Counted from the first letter of the stretch, positions 8,260 to 16,450 are shown. The stretch is DNA of 64,000 bases from Zhihengliuella salsuginis (GCF_014651715.1 NZ_BMXK01000013.1:1-64000), one strand, 5' to 3'. Translations and numbers: made by a program. Notes: a model not told the origin generated them from the sequence alone.

Positions 8260-9501
8260 TCAGCCTGAGGTATCACGTTGGCGGGACGCGGGCTTTGTCG
8301 GGAGCGGCATCCGCCACGACCCGAACGCCAGCACGGCGCCGACGGTCCCGACCACGGCCAGGGCCGCGGCGGCGGCCGCCAGGCCGTGCACTGCGCCGAT
8401 CACCCCGGCCGCCGGATAGGTCAGCAGGAAGCAGGCGTGGGACAGGGAGAACTGGGCGGCGAAGACCGGCGCCCGCGTGTCCGGGCCGCTGTTGCGCGTC
8501 AGTAGCCGGGCCGACGGCGTGAGGACGGCCGACGCTGCAGCGCCTGCGGCGAACCACAGTCCCAGCAGCCCGGCCCACTGAGCCGGTCCGGAACCCCAGG
8601 CGATGACGGCCGCAGCGGCGGCGAGTGCGACCGGCAGGGCGGTCGCACCGGCGAGCATGGGGAACCGGTCCGGGACGGAGTCGAGCAGGCGTGGCATGGC
8701 GAGGGCGACGACCATCGACCCGGCTCCGGTGGCGGCCAGCAGCAGCGCGACGTCGGGTTGTGAACGGTCGAGGTCGCCCCGGACGAGGACCACGGTGTTC
8801 ACCACGACCATGGCCGTGCCGCTCGCGACGACCAGATCGAGGGCCAGGAGGCTCCGCAACTCGCGGCGCGCGACGAATTCGCGCGCACCCCGGCTCACGC
8901 GGTCGAGGAAGCCCGAACCGCCCGCCGGGGCGATAGTCGGGAACCGGGTCGCCGCAACAAGGAGGGCCGAGCCCGCGAACCCCGCGACGGTGCCCAGGAA
9001 CAGGTCGTTGTAGCTCGTCACCGTCAACAGGAGGGCTGCGATCACGGGGCTGAGCAGGGACTCCAGATCGTAGGCGAGCCGGGAGAGCGAGAGCGCCCGC
9101 GTGTAGTGGCGTTCGTCCGGCAGGACGGAGGGGATGACCGCCTGGAACGCGGGGGTGAAGGTCGCCGAAGCCGACTGCAGCAGGAAGATCAGGACGTAGA
9201 TCTGCCACGCCTCGCCCACCAACGGCAGGCAGAGCGCGATGAGCGCGCGGACGACGTCGGCGCAGATCAGCAGGCGTTTGCGGGCCACCCGGGCGGTCAG
9301 GGCGCCGATGACGGGCGCGACGGCGACGTAGGCGACCATCTTGATCGTCATGGCCGTGCCCAGGACGACGCCGGCGCTCCCTCCGGCCACGTCGAAGGCC
9401 AGCAGGCCCAGGGCGACCGTCAGCAGGCCCGTTCCGAGCAGCGCGATGAGCTGGGCGCCGAAGAGCCGTGCGTAGACGCCGTTGCCCAGGACCGCGAGCA
9501 T
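8260..9501 (-). CDS. MFS transporter linked to an ArsR regulator
   Basis: Major facilitator exporter of 413 residues with about 12 hydrophobic segments. It starts MLAVLGNGVYARLFGAQ, and a loop 2/3-like element VARKRLLICADVVRAL follows transmembrane segment 2. The ATG at 9501 is four bases after the ArsR stop, so the two are one operon, with the regulator first. The substrate is unknown. Pairing with a metal-sensor-like ArsR protein suggests efflux of a metal, metalloid or metal-chelate. It is not a known arsenite or cation-diffusion carrier. Confidence 0.8.
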   Translation of the reverse strand: MLAVLGNGVYARLFGAQLIALLGTGLLTVALGLLAFDVAGGSAGVVLGTAMTIKMVAYVAVAPVIGALTARVARKRLLICADVVRALIALCLPLVGEAWQIYVLIFLLQSASATFTPAFQAVIPSVLPDERHYTRALSLSRLAYDLESLLSPVIAALLLTVTSYNDLFLGTVAGFAGSALLVAATRFPTIAPAGGSGFLDRVSRGAREFVARRELRSLLALDLVVASGTAMVVVNTVVLVRGDLDRSQPDVALLLAATGAGSMVVALAMPRLLDSVPDRFPMLAGATALPVALAAAAAVIAWGSGPAQWAGLLGLWFAAGAAASAVLTPSARLLTRNSGPDTRAPVFAAQFSLSHACFLLTYPAAGVIGAVHGLAAAAAALAVVGTVGAVLAFGSWRMPLPTKPASRQRDTSG

Positions 9502-9505
9502 GGCG

Positions 9506-9871
9506 TCAGCCTTGAGGCCCGTGGTGGTGGCGAGGGGTCTGCCCGCCGGCAACCGAGTGCTCGGCCTGCTTGATGGCCTCGGAAACGAGGGCCGACGCGT
9601 GCTCGTCGGCCAGTCGGTAGAGGACCCGGGTGCCCTCTTGGCGGGTCGTGACCATGCGCGCCATGCGCAGTCGTGCCAGATGCTGGGAGACCCCCGACGG
9701 GCTCTTGCCCACGGCGTCCGCGATCGCGTTGACCGAGAGCTCGGACGCGGCCCGCAGGGCCAGGACGATCCGGATGCGCGTCGGGTCCGAGAGGATCCCG
9801 AAGACCTCGGCGGCGAGGTGGACGAACTCGGACGACGGGTCCAGTCCGCAAATCGTCTTATCTGCATTCAT
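9506..9871 (-). CDS. ArsR/SmtB-family repressor with His-rich tail
   Basis: Winged-helix repressor, 121 residues. The HTH is VNAIADAVGKSPSGVSQHLA with LRMARMVTTRQEG as the wing. Helix 5 has the order D-x-H and a later E-H, resembling the alpha5 metal site of SmtB/NmtR proteins although one usual His is Gln. The C-terminus carries a HHH cluster. This suggests sensing of a divalent metal such as Ni, Co or Zn, which is inference. It starts at ATG 9871 and heads the operon with the MFS gene. Confidence 0.85.
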   Translation of the reverse strand: MNADKTICGLDPSSEFVHLAAEVFGILSDPTRIRIVLALRAASELSVNAIADAVGKSPSGVSQHLARLRMARMVTTRQEGTRVLYRLADEHASALVSEAIKQAEHSVAGGQTPRHHHGPQG

Positions 9872-9883
9872 ACGCGGACTCTA

Positions 9884-9896
9884 ACAGTTCAACTGT
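9884..9896. promoter_or_regulatory. candidate ArsR operator
   Basis: ACAGTT-C-AACTGT is a perfect 6-bp inverted repeat 13 bases upstream of the ArsR start. Position and size suit autorepression by the ArsR protein. Confidence 0.45.
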
Positions 9897-9970
9897 GGTC
9901 TCGACAGGCTCTGACCTCGGACGTCGCGACGCCCCTTGCGGAGGCGTCCTCCGGCCATGTCGGGCGTGTC

Positions 9971-10223
9971 TGTGGGTAAGTGCCCCAAACCTGTGGATAA
10001 GTTTCCCCTCACCCCCGCGCCCGCTGCCCCGAACCCGCAGTGAGTGGTTGAAGGTTGGGGGCAAAAAACTTTTCGTCCACACCCGTGAACCAATATCGTT
10101 CCTAGTCAGAGCCAAATAACTCTCAAAAATAATCCCCCGTCCACAGCGCTGTCCCCAGCATGTGCACAATCGCCCACAACTTCTCCACAGTACCTGTGGA
10201 TAACTTGATAGGAGTGGGGATAA
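9971..10223. promoter_or_regulatory. cluster of DnaA boxes with AT-rich segment upstream of dnaB
   Basis: The 490-base gap before dnaB has no gene. Four 9-mers fit the actinobacterial DnaA box YYRTCCACA: 9992-10000 and 10195-10203 (minus-strand TTATCCACA), 10073-10081 and 10137-10145. One-mismatch copies lie at 9971-9979, 10170-10178, 10181-10189 and 10215-10223. Bases 10064-10135 are unusually AT-rich for this genome. The block may make dnaB transcription DnaA-dependent, or act as a DnaA reservoir or origin-like element. Confidence 0.7.
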
Positions 10224-10362
10224 ACAGGGTCTATGGTTTCAACATCCCCCCTGTGGCGATCCGTACGCGCGCGCATGCCGCGCGAAGCCCAATCTGCGGG
10301 TGCGACGGCGGATCATGGGTGGATGGCGGCGCCATACGGCGTTCGGTGGCGAAAGGAATGCA

Positions 10363-11733
10363 GTGACTCTGACTCACTCGGATATCGACCGGTCCAGCTC
10401 CTCCGACGTGGGGCGCACCCCGCCGCAGGACGTCGTGGCCGAGCAGTCCGTCCTGGGCGGGATGATGCTCTCCAAGGACGCCATCGCCGACTGCGTGGAG
10501 GTCCTGCGCGGTCCGGACTTCTACCGCCCGTCGCACGAGCTCGTCTACGAGGCGATCATCGACCTCTACGGCCGCGGCGAACCCGCCGACGCCGTGACGG
10601 TGGCCGACCTGCTGACCAAGCGCGGCGACATCTCCCGCGTCGGCGGCCCCGCCTACCTGCACACCCTGATCCAGTCGGTCCCGACGGCCGCGAACGCCGG
10701 CTTCTACGCCGAGATCGTGCGCGAGCGCGGCGTGCTCCGCCGCCTCGTGGACGCCGGAACCAAGATCGTCCAGCTCGGCTACTCGCAGGACGGCGAGGTC
10801 GACGACATCGTCAACACCGCGCAGGCGGAGGTCATGACGGTGGCCGAGCGCCGCGGCGGCGAGGACTACGTGGCCCTGCGCGACATCATCGAGGGCACGG
10901 TCGACGAGATCGAGTCGGCCGGCAGCCGCGGCGAGGGCATCATCGGCGTCCCCACCGGCTTCTACGAGTTCGACGAGCTCACGCAGGGCCTGCACGGCGG
11001 CCAGATGGTCGTCATCGCCGCCCGTCCCGCGGTCGGCAAGTCGACGTTCGCCCTGGACTTCGCCCGGTCAGCGGCGATCGCGAACAACATGACCACGGTC
11101 TTCTTCTCCCTGGAAATGGGCCGCAACGAGATCGCGATGCGCCTCCTCTCGGCCGAGGCGTCGATCGGCCTGCAGGACCTGCGCAAGGGAACCGTGAAGG
11201 ACGACCAGTGGGGAAAGATCGCCACCACGATGGGCCGCCTGAACGACGCGCCGCTCTACATCGACGATTCGCCGAACATGTCGCTCATGGAGATCCGCGC
11301 CAAGTGCCGCCGCCTGAAGCAGAAGCACGACCTGAAGATGGTGGTCCTCGACTACCTGCAGCTGATGAGCTCCGGCAAGCGCGTCGAGTCCCGCCAGCAG
11401 GAGGTCTCCGAGTTCTCCCGTGCCCTCAAGCTGCTCGCCAAGGAGCTCGACGTCCCCGTGATCGCACTCTCGCAGCTGAACCGCGGCTCGGAGCAGCGCA
11501 CGGACAAGAAGCCGATGGTCTCGGACCTCCGCGAGTCCGGCTCGATCGAGCAGGACGCCGACATGGTCATCCTCCTGCACCGCGAGGACATCTACGACAA
11601 GGAGTCCCCGCGCGCCGGCGAGGCCGACGTCATCGTCGCCAAACACCGTAACGGTCCCACCAAGACCATCACCGTGGCCTTCCAGGGCCACTACTCGAGG
11701 TTCTCGAACATGGCCGCCGAAGGCGGGATGTAG
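10363..11733 (+). CDS. dnaB: replicative DNA helicase DnaB
   Basis: Hexameric 5'-3' replicative helicase, 456 residues. The N-terminal primase-interacting domain begins near PPQDVVAEQSVLGGMM. The RecA-like motor has Walker A RPAVGKST, Walker B VVLDYLQLM, and the later motifs SEFSRALKLLAKEL and SQLNRGSEQR. GTG 10363 is chosen because AAAGGA (10352-10357) lies five bases upstream; ATG codons further up fall in the regulatory region. No intein is present. It follows the ribosomal protein block as in many actinobacteria but is separated by about 3.5 kb of other genes. Confidence 0.96.
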   Translation: MTLTHSDIDRSSSSDVGRTPPQDVVAEQSVLGGMMLSKDAIADCVEVLRGPDFYRPSHELVYEAIIDLYGRGEPADAVTVADLLTKRGDISRVGGPAYLHTLIQSVPTAANAGFYAEIVRERGVLRRLVDAGTKIVQLGYSQDGEVDDIVNTAQAEVMTVAERRGGEDYVALRDIIEGTVDEIESAGSRGEGIIGVPTGFYEFDELTQGLHGGQMVVIAARPAVGKSTFALDFARSAAIANNMTTVFFSLEMGRNEIAMRLLSAEASIGLQDLRKGTVKDDQWGKIATTMGRLNDAPLYIDDSPNMSLMEIRAKCRRLKQKHDLKMVVLDYLQLMSSGKRVESRQQEVSEFSRALKLLAKELDVPVIALSQLNRGSEQRTDKKPMVSDLRESGSIEQDADMVILLHREDIYDKESPRAGEADVIVAKHRNGPTKTITVAFQGHYSRFSNMAAEGGM

Positions 11734-12542
11734 TGCCCGCCCCGGGAGCGGGCGACATCCGACTCGTCGTCACCGACATGGATGGGACGCTGCTGGACGC
11801 GGACGGCGCCGTGCCGGCGTCGTTCTGGCCGGTCCTGGAGCGGATGCGCGCCGCCTCCGTGACGTTCGTTCCGGCCTCGGGGCGCCAGTACGCGACCCTG
11901 GCCCGCGACTTCGCGGGCGAGGGGCTCGCGATCATCGCCGAGAACGGGGGCCTGGTCATGCGCGACGGCGTCGAGGTCGCCTCCCGCACGCTGGACGCCG
12001 GCTCGGCCCGCGGCATCATCGGGCAGATCCGGGCCCTGCCGCCGGAGGAGTACGATCTCGGGATCGTGCTGTGCGGGAAGTCCTCGGCCTACATCGAGCG
12101 GATCGAGCCGGTCTTCGTCGACCAGGCGAACACGTACTACGCGCAGCTGAGCGAGGTCCCCGACCTGCTGGCGGTCGAGGACGAGATCCTGAAGATCGCC
12201 GTCTTCGACCTGAAGCGTCACGCCCAGCGCGTGGCCCCCGCGCTGGAGGCGATCGCCCCCGGGAACCGGGTGGTGGTCTCCGGTCCCCAGTGGGTCGACA
12301 TCATGCGGCCCGACGTGAACAAGGGTCTCGCTCTCGACGACCTGCAGGCCGCGCTCGGCGTCACGCCGGCCCAGACCGTGGTCTTCGGCGACTACCTCAA
12401 CGACCTCGAGATGATGAGCCGGGCGGAGCACTCCTACGCCATGGCCAACGCCCACCCGGACATCCTGGCGGCCGCCCGGCACTGGGCGCCCTCGAACGCG
12501 GAGAACGGCGTGGTCAGCACGCTGGAGCGGCTGCTGGGCTGA
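11733..12542 (+). CDS. Cof-type HAD-superfamily phosphatase
   Basis: Cytoplasmic HAD hydrolase, 269 residues, probably acting on sugar phosphates or flavin nucleotides. Motif I DMDGTLLD carries the nucleophile Asp, motif II is VPASGR, and motif IV is GDYLNDLEMM. The cap is the C2 type of the Cof family. The GTG start shares one base with the dnaB stop, so the genes are translationally coupled. The substrate cannot be told from sequence. Confidence 0.88.
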   Translation: MPAPGAGDIRLVVTDMDGTLLDADGAVPASFWPVLERMRAASVTFVPASGRQYATLARDFAGEGLAIIAENGGLVMRDGVEVASRTLDAGSARGIIGQIRALPPEEYDLGIVLCGKSSAYIERIEPVFVDQANTYYAQLSEVPDLLAVEDEILKIAVFDLKRHAQRVAPALEAIAPGNRVVVSGPQWVDIMRPDVNKGLALDDLQAALGVTPAQTVVFGDYLNDLEMMSRAEHSYAMANAHPDILAAARHWAPSNAENGVVSTLERLLG

Positions 12543-12555
12543 CCGGAGGCCTCGG

Positions 12556-13089
12556 CTACCCGCCGCGGGCCCGGTGGCGGCGGACCGCGGCCCGGTTGGC
12601 GCAGCGCACCGAGCAGTAGCGCTGACGGCCGTTGCGGGTGACGTCGACGACGACGTTCGCGCACCCGTCGCCCGGAGTCTCGCCGGCCGCGCAGCGCGAG
12701 AGCCGGTTCATCCCGCGCGTCGTCAGGTGCAGGGCCGTGCCGACGCCGATCACCGCGCGCAGCACGTGCGGCAGCGACTGCTCCTCGTCCCGGTAGTGCA
12801 GGTGCCAGCCCTCGCCGTCGTGGTCCGTGAGCCGCGGGTACGCCGTCGCGGCGGCCATCTGGGCGTTGAGCAGCCGCGCCCGCGTCGGGTCGTCCGGCGC
12901 GTCGACGACCTCGAGCCACGCGCCGATCACCTCGAGAGTGCGCGCATGGTCGTCGGCGCCGACGGGGAACTCCATGGTCATCCCGAACTCGCGGGCGCGC
13001 GCCTCGATGCCCGCCCGGTCCGCGGGCCAGTCGTTCGCCAGCGACGCCGCGAGCAGTACCGCGTACTCGCCGTAAGGGTTGAGATGCAT
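12556..13089 (-). CDS. CGNR zinc-finger / ABATE-domain protein
   Basis: Protein of 177 residues with the N-terminal ABATE domain (NPYGEYAVLLAASLAND) and a C-terminal CGNR zinc finger, here ending RYCSVRCANRAAVRRHR, where the usual CGN is CAN. Four Cys in the C-terminal part (around CAAGETPGDGCANV and YCSVRC) can bind zinc. The family is treated as putative stress-linked transcription regulators. It is divergent from the next gene with only 25 bases between starts, so one shared promoter region serves both. Confidence 0.85.
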   Translation of the reverse strand: MHLNPYGEYAVLLAASLANDWPADRAGIEARAREFGMTMEFPVGADDHARTLEVIGAWLEVVDAPDDPTRARLLNAQMAAATAYPRLTDHDGEGWHLHYRDEEQSLPHVLRAVIGVGTALHLTTRGMNRLSRCAAGETPGDGCANVVVDVTRNGRQRYCSVRCANRAAVRRHRARGG

Positions 13090-13114
13090 AAGGGCATTAC
13101 ATCATGGTGGTTGC

Positions 13115-13423
13115 ATGAGAACCAGAGAACAGCGCACCGTCCGCCCAGCCCCAGCCCCAGCCCCAGCCCCAGCCCCAGCCCCAGCCCCAGTCCCGGCCGT
13201 TGCCGCGCACGAGCACGGCTGGCGCGTCGAATCGAGCCACGCGACGTCGTCGGGACGGGTGCTCTACGTCGTCTGCGTCGAGTGCGGGACCCGCCGCGTC
13301 GACGTGCAGGACGCGGCGCACCGGCCGCCGACCGCGCTCAGTCGCGAGCTGCGCCCGGCGCTCCGGTCCGCTCAGAGCAGGACGGCCGGGTCGATCAGGT
13401 CGGTTCGCGGGTCCAGCGGGTAG
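13115..13423 (+). CDS. small CxxC protein with a Pro-Ala repeat
   Basis: A 102-residue protein. After MRTREQRTVRP comes a (Pro-Ala)n tract of about eight units, then a compact segment HGWRVESSHATSSGRVLYVVC followed by VECGTRRVD, where a CxxC pair could bind metal. Such short HxxW...CxxCG proteins recur in actinobacteria without known function. The last 50 bases overlap the convergent acetyltransferase gene, so the natural C-terminus may be less constrained. Start chosen as the ATG nearest the divergent promoter; an upstream ATG at 13079 is less likely. Confidence 0.55.
   Translation: MRTREQRTVRPAPAPAPAPAPAPAPVPAVAAHEHGWRVESSHATSSGRVLYVVCVECGTRRVDVQDAAHRPPTALSRELRPALRSAQSRTAGSIRSVRGSSG
13145..13190. 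repeat. hexanucleotide tandem repeat (CCAGCC)n
   Basis: About seven and a half uninterrupted copies of CCAGCC lie inside the small CxxC gene, each encoding Pro-Ala. The repeat unit is in frame (6 bases), so slippage would lengthen or shorten the Pro-Ala arm without frameshift. Confidence 0.95.
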
Positions 13424-13968
13424 TCGCTGTCCTTGTGGCGGTGGACCGCGGGCATGCCGATCGCGATCGAGTCCGCGGGCACGTCCCGCACGACGACGGC
13501 GTTCGCACCGATCGCGGTGTCGTCGCCGATCGTCAGCGGCCCGATGATGCGGCAGCCGGCGCCGAGCATGACCCGGTCGCCGATGATCGCGTGCCGCCGC
13601 TCCTCCCGGTGGAACGGGACCTGCAGCGTGCGCCCGCCGACCGTGGTGCCCTGGTACATCATGATGTCGTCGCCCATCACGGTGGTCTCGCCGATGACGA
13701 TCTCCGAGCCGTGGTCGATGAACGGGCGCCGGCCGATCCTCGCACCCGGGTGGATCTCCACCCCGGTGACGAAGCGGGCCAGCTGGCTGAGCAGGCGGGC
13801 GGCCGGCCGGAACGGGGGCCGCTGCCACAGCGCGTGGGCGATCCGGTAGGCCCAGATCGCGTGCACGCCCGAGTAGGCCAGCGCCACCTCGAGGTCGTTC
13901 CGTGCGGCCGGGTCCTGGGCGCGCGCCGCCTTCAGGTCCTCGCGCAGCAGGCGCAGCAGTGCGCTCAT
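13372..13968 (-). CDS. serine O-acetyltransferase-like protein
   Basis: Left-handed beta-helix acetyltransferase, 198 residues. Hexapeptide repeats run through the C-terminal half, with the SAT signatures HPGARIGRRPFIDHGSEIVI and GETTVMGDDIMMYQGTTVGG. In CysE these include the catalytic His and Asp for acetyl transfer from acetyl-CoA to serine, the first step of cysteine synthesis. It is shorter than E. coli CysE and like actinobacterial CysE. No cysK is adjacent, so the acceptor assignment is by family. The start overlaps the stop of the upstream GyrI-like gene by ATGA. Confidence 0.85.
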   Translation of the reverse strand: MSALLRLLREDLKAARAQDPAARNDLEVALAYSGVHAIWAYRIAHALWQRPPFRPAARLLSQLARFVTGVEIHPGARIGRRPFIDHGSEIVIGETTVMGDDIMMYQGTTVGGRTLQVPFHREERRHAIIGDRVMLGAGCRIIGPLTIGDDTAIGANAVVVRDVPADSIAIGMPAVHRHKDSDYPLDPRTDLIDPAVLL

Positions 13969-14480
13969 GCGGCCGGATCGTTCTTGGCGACGGGCACGAA
14001 CAGGTCCGTCCGCATGGCGTCCGGGTCCGCGTCAGGGCTGGGCTCGGTCACGTACACCTCCCAGAAGGGCAGCTGCGGGGCGTAGCCCTGCGACTCGATC
14101 CAGGCCATGAATGTTCCCCACGCGTCGCCGAGGGCGTCGTAGGCCCCCAGGTGGGAGGCGGCCGCCGTCGTGCCCTCGGGCAGCGAGGACGGTTCGACGA
14201 CGACGCCGGAGCCCGCCGTGCGCTTCCCGTCCAGCGGGTGGTCGATCGCGAACCCGACCTCGAGGTCCATGGTCTCGGTCGGCTGGCGCGTCATCAGGCC
14301 GAAGGCCGGGCCGACGGGCGTCAGGTTCTGGTCCGCCAGAACCTCGGACAGGGCGTCGAAGGCGGCGTCGTAGAACGGGGACAGGTCGGCGAACGGCACG
14401 TCCCGGCCCCGCACGACGGCCGTGCGGGCCTCCGAGATCTGGACGATCACCGGTTCGGTATGCGGTTCTGGATGGATCAC
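13965..14480 (-). CDS. GyrI-like effector-binding domain protein
   Basis: Stand-alone small-molecule-binding (GyrI-like / AraC effector) domain, 171 residues. It shows the duplicated beta-alpha-beta pattern, with RTAVVRGRDVPFADLSPFYD early, LEVGFAIDHPL in the middle, and AWIESQGYAPQLPFWEVYV near the end. GTG 14480 is preferred, five bases after a GGAGG (14486-14490 on this strand); an ATG at 14561 has no ribosome site. Such domains bind hydrophobic drugs or act as hydrolases; the role here is unknown. Confidence 0.75.
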   Translation of the reverse strand: MIHPEPHTEPVIVQISEARTAVVRGRDVPFADLSPFYDAAFDALSEVLADQNLTPVGPAFGLMTRQPTETMDLEVGFAIDHPLDGKRTAGSGVVVEPSSLPEGTTAAASHLGAYDALGDAWGTFMAWIESQGYAPQLPFWEVYVTEPSPDADPDAMRTDLFVPVAKNDPAA

Positions 14481-14569
14481 GGCGGCCTCCTGCCCCTCGC
14501 GGCCTCTAGGTGGCGGCGTTGCGTACCTTGAACTCTGCGGCGTGGCATGCGCGCGTGTCAAGGAGGGTG

Positions 14570-14860
14570 TCAGCCGCCGGCGACCGACTGCATGATCATG
14601 ACCCGCACTCCGTCGGGGACCGGGGTGTCCTGGCCGGCCAGATCGCGGATGTTGTCCTGCCCGACGAACACGTTCGCGTACCGCCGCACCTCGCCCAGCT
14701 CGTTCCGGATCTTCCGGCCGAACCGCGGGTGGTCCCGGGCGAGGACGTCGAGCACCTCGCGCACCGCGGCGCCCCCGCCGGGCACCTCGACGCGCAGTTC
14801 GCGGGCACCGTCCACGGACGGCGCGAGCACCTGCGGGATGTCGACGAGGACCTCTGCCAC
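14570..14860 (-). CDS. MoaD/ThiS-family ubiquitin-like protein
   Basis: Beta-grasp protein of 96 residues ending in the di-glycine QSVAGG required for C-terminal thiocarboxylation in this family. It also shows LRVEVPGGGAAVREVLDVLA and YANVFVGQDNIRDL. It follows the BNR-repeat gene after four bases. Because no moa or thi gene is near, it is probably not the molybdopterin or thiamine sulfur carrier itself but a relative tied to its neighbour. Confidence 0.85.
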   Translation of the reverse strand: MAEVLVDIPQVLAPSVDGARELRVEVPGGGAAVREVLDVLARDHPRFGRKIRNELGEVRRYANVFVGQDNIRDLAGQDTPVPDGVRVMIMQSVAGG

Positions 14861-14864
14861 GGCC

Positions 14865-16031
14865 CTACTCCTCGGGGAACTGCGGGACGTACTGCTCGGA
14901 GCCCTGCGGCAGGTCCGTCTTCGGCACGACGGCGGCGCGTACGCTCAGCACGTCCGGCAGCCGCTGCGCCACCTGCGTGAAGGTCGCGCCCTCGTCCGCG
15001 CTCGCGTAGACCTCGCCGGCGCGGGTGCCGAAGTAGACGCCCGTGGAGTCCGGGTGGTCGTCGACCGCGGAGGCGTCGCGCAGGATGGTGTTGAAGTCCT
15101 GGTCCGGCAGGCCGGTGTGGTTCTCGGTCCAGGTGTCGCCGCCGTCGGCCGTCTTGTAGACGGAGACGCGCGCGCCGGACGGGATGCGCTCGATGTCGGC
15201 GATCATCGGGATGACCCAGCCGGTGCCGCCGATGCGCGGGTGCGTGAGGAAGGTGAAGCCGAAGTCGCCCGGCAGCCCGTCGGCGATCGAGACCCACTTC
15301 CGGCCGGCGTCGTCCGAGCGGTACACGCCCCCGTGGTTCTGCGCGTACAGGCGTCCGGGCTGCTCCGCGTCGCGGGCGATCCGGTGCACGCACTGGCCGT
15401 ACTCGGGCTCCTCGCCGGGCAGGAAGCCGGCCGAGATGCCGCGGTTCGCGGCCTCCCAGGTGGCGCCGCCGTCGTCGGAGCGGTAGACGCCCGCCGCGGA
15501 CGCGGCGATGTGGATCTGCTCGCTGTCCGGATCCGGGTCGACCGTGTGCAGGCAGGGCCCGCCGCCGCCGGGCTGCCAGCTCTTCCGCTGCGGGTGGTCC
15601 CACAGGCCGCGGTTGAGCTCGAACGTGGAGCCGCCGTCCTCCGATCGCCACAGCGAGTGCGGTTCGGCGCCCGCCCACACGACGCCGGGCCGGGAGGCCG
15701 CGTCGGGCCGCAGGTGCCAGACGCGCTCGAGCGCGGCGCCGGTGTCCTCCGGGAACTTGATCGCGCCCTGCTCCGGGTCGGACCAGGTGGCGCCGAGGTC
15801 GTCGCTCGTCACGACGGTCGGGCCCCAGTGCCAGTCCAGCAGGCCGGCGAGGACGCGGGGTGCGCCGTTGCGGGTGTCGATCGCGACGGAGGAGGCCTCG
15901 AGGATGAGGAAGTGCGGATCGGACAGGGTCCAGTTGACGCGGTCCTCGCTCGCCGCGAGGAACAGGCCCTTCTTCGTCCCGATCGCCAGCAGAACCATGG
16001 TGTCGGCGGTAGCCGTTTCCGGTGTGCTCAT
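14865..16031 (-). CDS. BNR/WD40-like repeat protein (sialidase-fold)
   Basis: Predicted beta-propeller of about 388 residues without a signal peptide. BNR-type Asp-box elements recur: SEDGGSTFELN, SDDGGATWEA, SDDAGRKWVS, TADGGDTWTE and SADEGATFTQ. Such folds include exo-sialidases and photosystem II assembly factors, but the catalytic Arg triad of sialidases is not evident, so a binding role is likely. ATG 16031 is used; ATG 16037 is two codons longer. It sits directly upstream of the ThiS-like gene in one transcript. Confidence 0.8.
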   Translation of the reverse strand: MSTPETATADTMVLLAIGTKKGLFLAASEDRVNWTLSDPHFLILEASSVAIDTRNGAPRVLAGLLDWHWGPTVVTSDDLGATWSDPEQGAIKFPEDTGAALERVWHLRPDAASRPGVVWAGAEPHSLWRSEDGGSTFELNRGLWDHPQRKSWQPGGGGPCLHTVDPDPDSEQIHIAASAAGVYRSDDGGATWEAANRGISAGFLPGEEPEYGQCVHRIARDAEQPGRLYAQNHGGVYRSDDAGRKWVSIADGLPGDFGFTFLTHPRIGGTGWVIPMIADIERIPSGARVSVYKTADGGDTWTENHTGLPDQDFNTILRDASAVDDHPDSTGVYFGTRAGEVYASADEGATFTQVAQRLPDVLSVRAAVVPKTDLPQGSEQYVPQFPEE

Positions 16032-16095
16032 GGTCACAGTTCAGCACCACGGCTGGGGCGTGGCAAGGGTTACCAGCCGGTAGTGCGGCAGGGTG

Positions 16096-16302
16096 TCAGC
16101 TGCGCGCGAGGAGGCCCGTCAGACGGCCCCACAGCGACCGGCGCGGCGCGCCGGCCGAGTGCGCCCGCGGGACGAAGTCCGGGTCCAGCCCCACCGGCGC
16201 GTAGAACGACGTCGGCGCGCCGGCGCCCGCCCTCTTCGCCGCCGGGTGCGCGGTGCCGGGCGCGGAGTGGTCGGGGGTGCGGGGTCCGGTGCTGGCGGTC
16301 AT
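16096..16302 (-). CDS. small hypothetical protein
   Basis: A 68-codon frame preceded by GAGGAG (five bases before ATG 16302). The product is rich in Ala, Pro, Gly and Arg, with a conserved-looking middle SFYAPVGLDPDFVPR and a basic tail WGRLTGLLARS. No family is recognised. It is divergent from the urate operon. Confidence 0.5.
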   Translation of the reverse strand: MTASTGPRTPDHSAPGTAHPAAKRAGAGAPTSFYAPVGLDPDFVPRAHSAGAPRRSLWGRLTGLLARS

Positions 16303-16335
16303 GGTGACTCCTCGAGGTCGAAAGCGGCTCCTGCA

Positions 16336-16350
16336 TTCCATGATGTGGAA
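16336..16350. promoter_or_regulatory. TTCC-N7-GGAA operator (site 1)
   Basis: TTCCATGATGTGGAA is a perfect TTCC-N7-GGAA palindrome in the 324-base gap between the small leftward gene and uraD. The same 15-mer pattern recurs at other promoters of the purine locus, so it is a likely binding site for the IclR regulator encoded at 20302-21063. Confidence 0.6.
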
Positions 16351-16450
16351 TTAGATTTCTGAATCTTGAAAACAGTATGCGGGCCCGGCGGCCATGCTGG
16401 CAAGGGGTCGCGTGGGATCGAAGGACTTCCGCGGAATTTCCACCAGGGGG

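Noticed and set aside
9971-10223. Calling this region the chromosomal oriC
   Set aside because: dnaA, dnaN, rpmH and recF are not in the window; DnaA boxes alone do not prove an origin. Recorded as a DnaA-box cluster.
10363-11733. Intein in DnaB
   Set aside because: The helicase is 456 residues and motifs follow one another without an insert.
13145-13190. CRISPR-like repeat array
   Set aside because: The 6-base units have no spacers and no cas genes are present; it is a simple tandem repeat.
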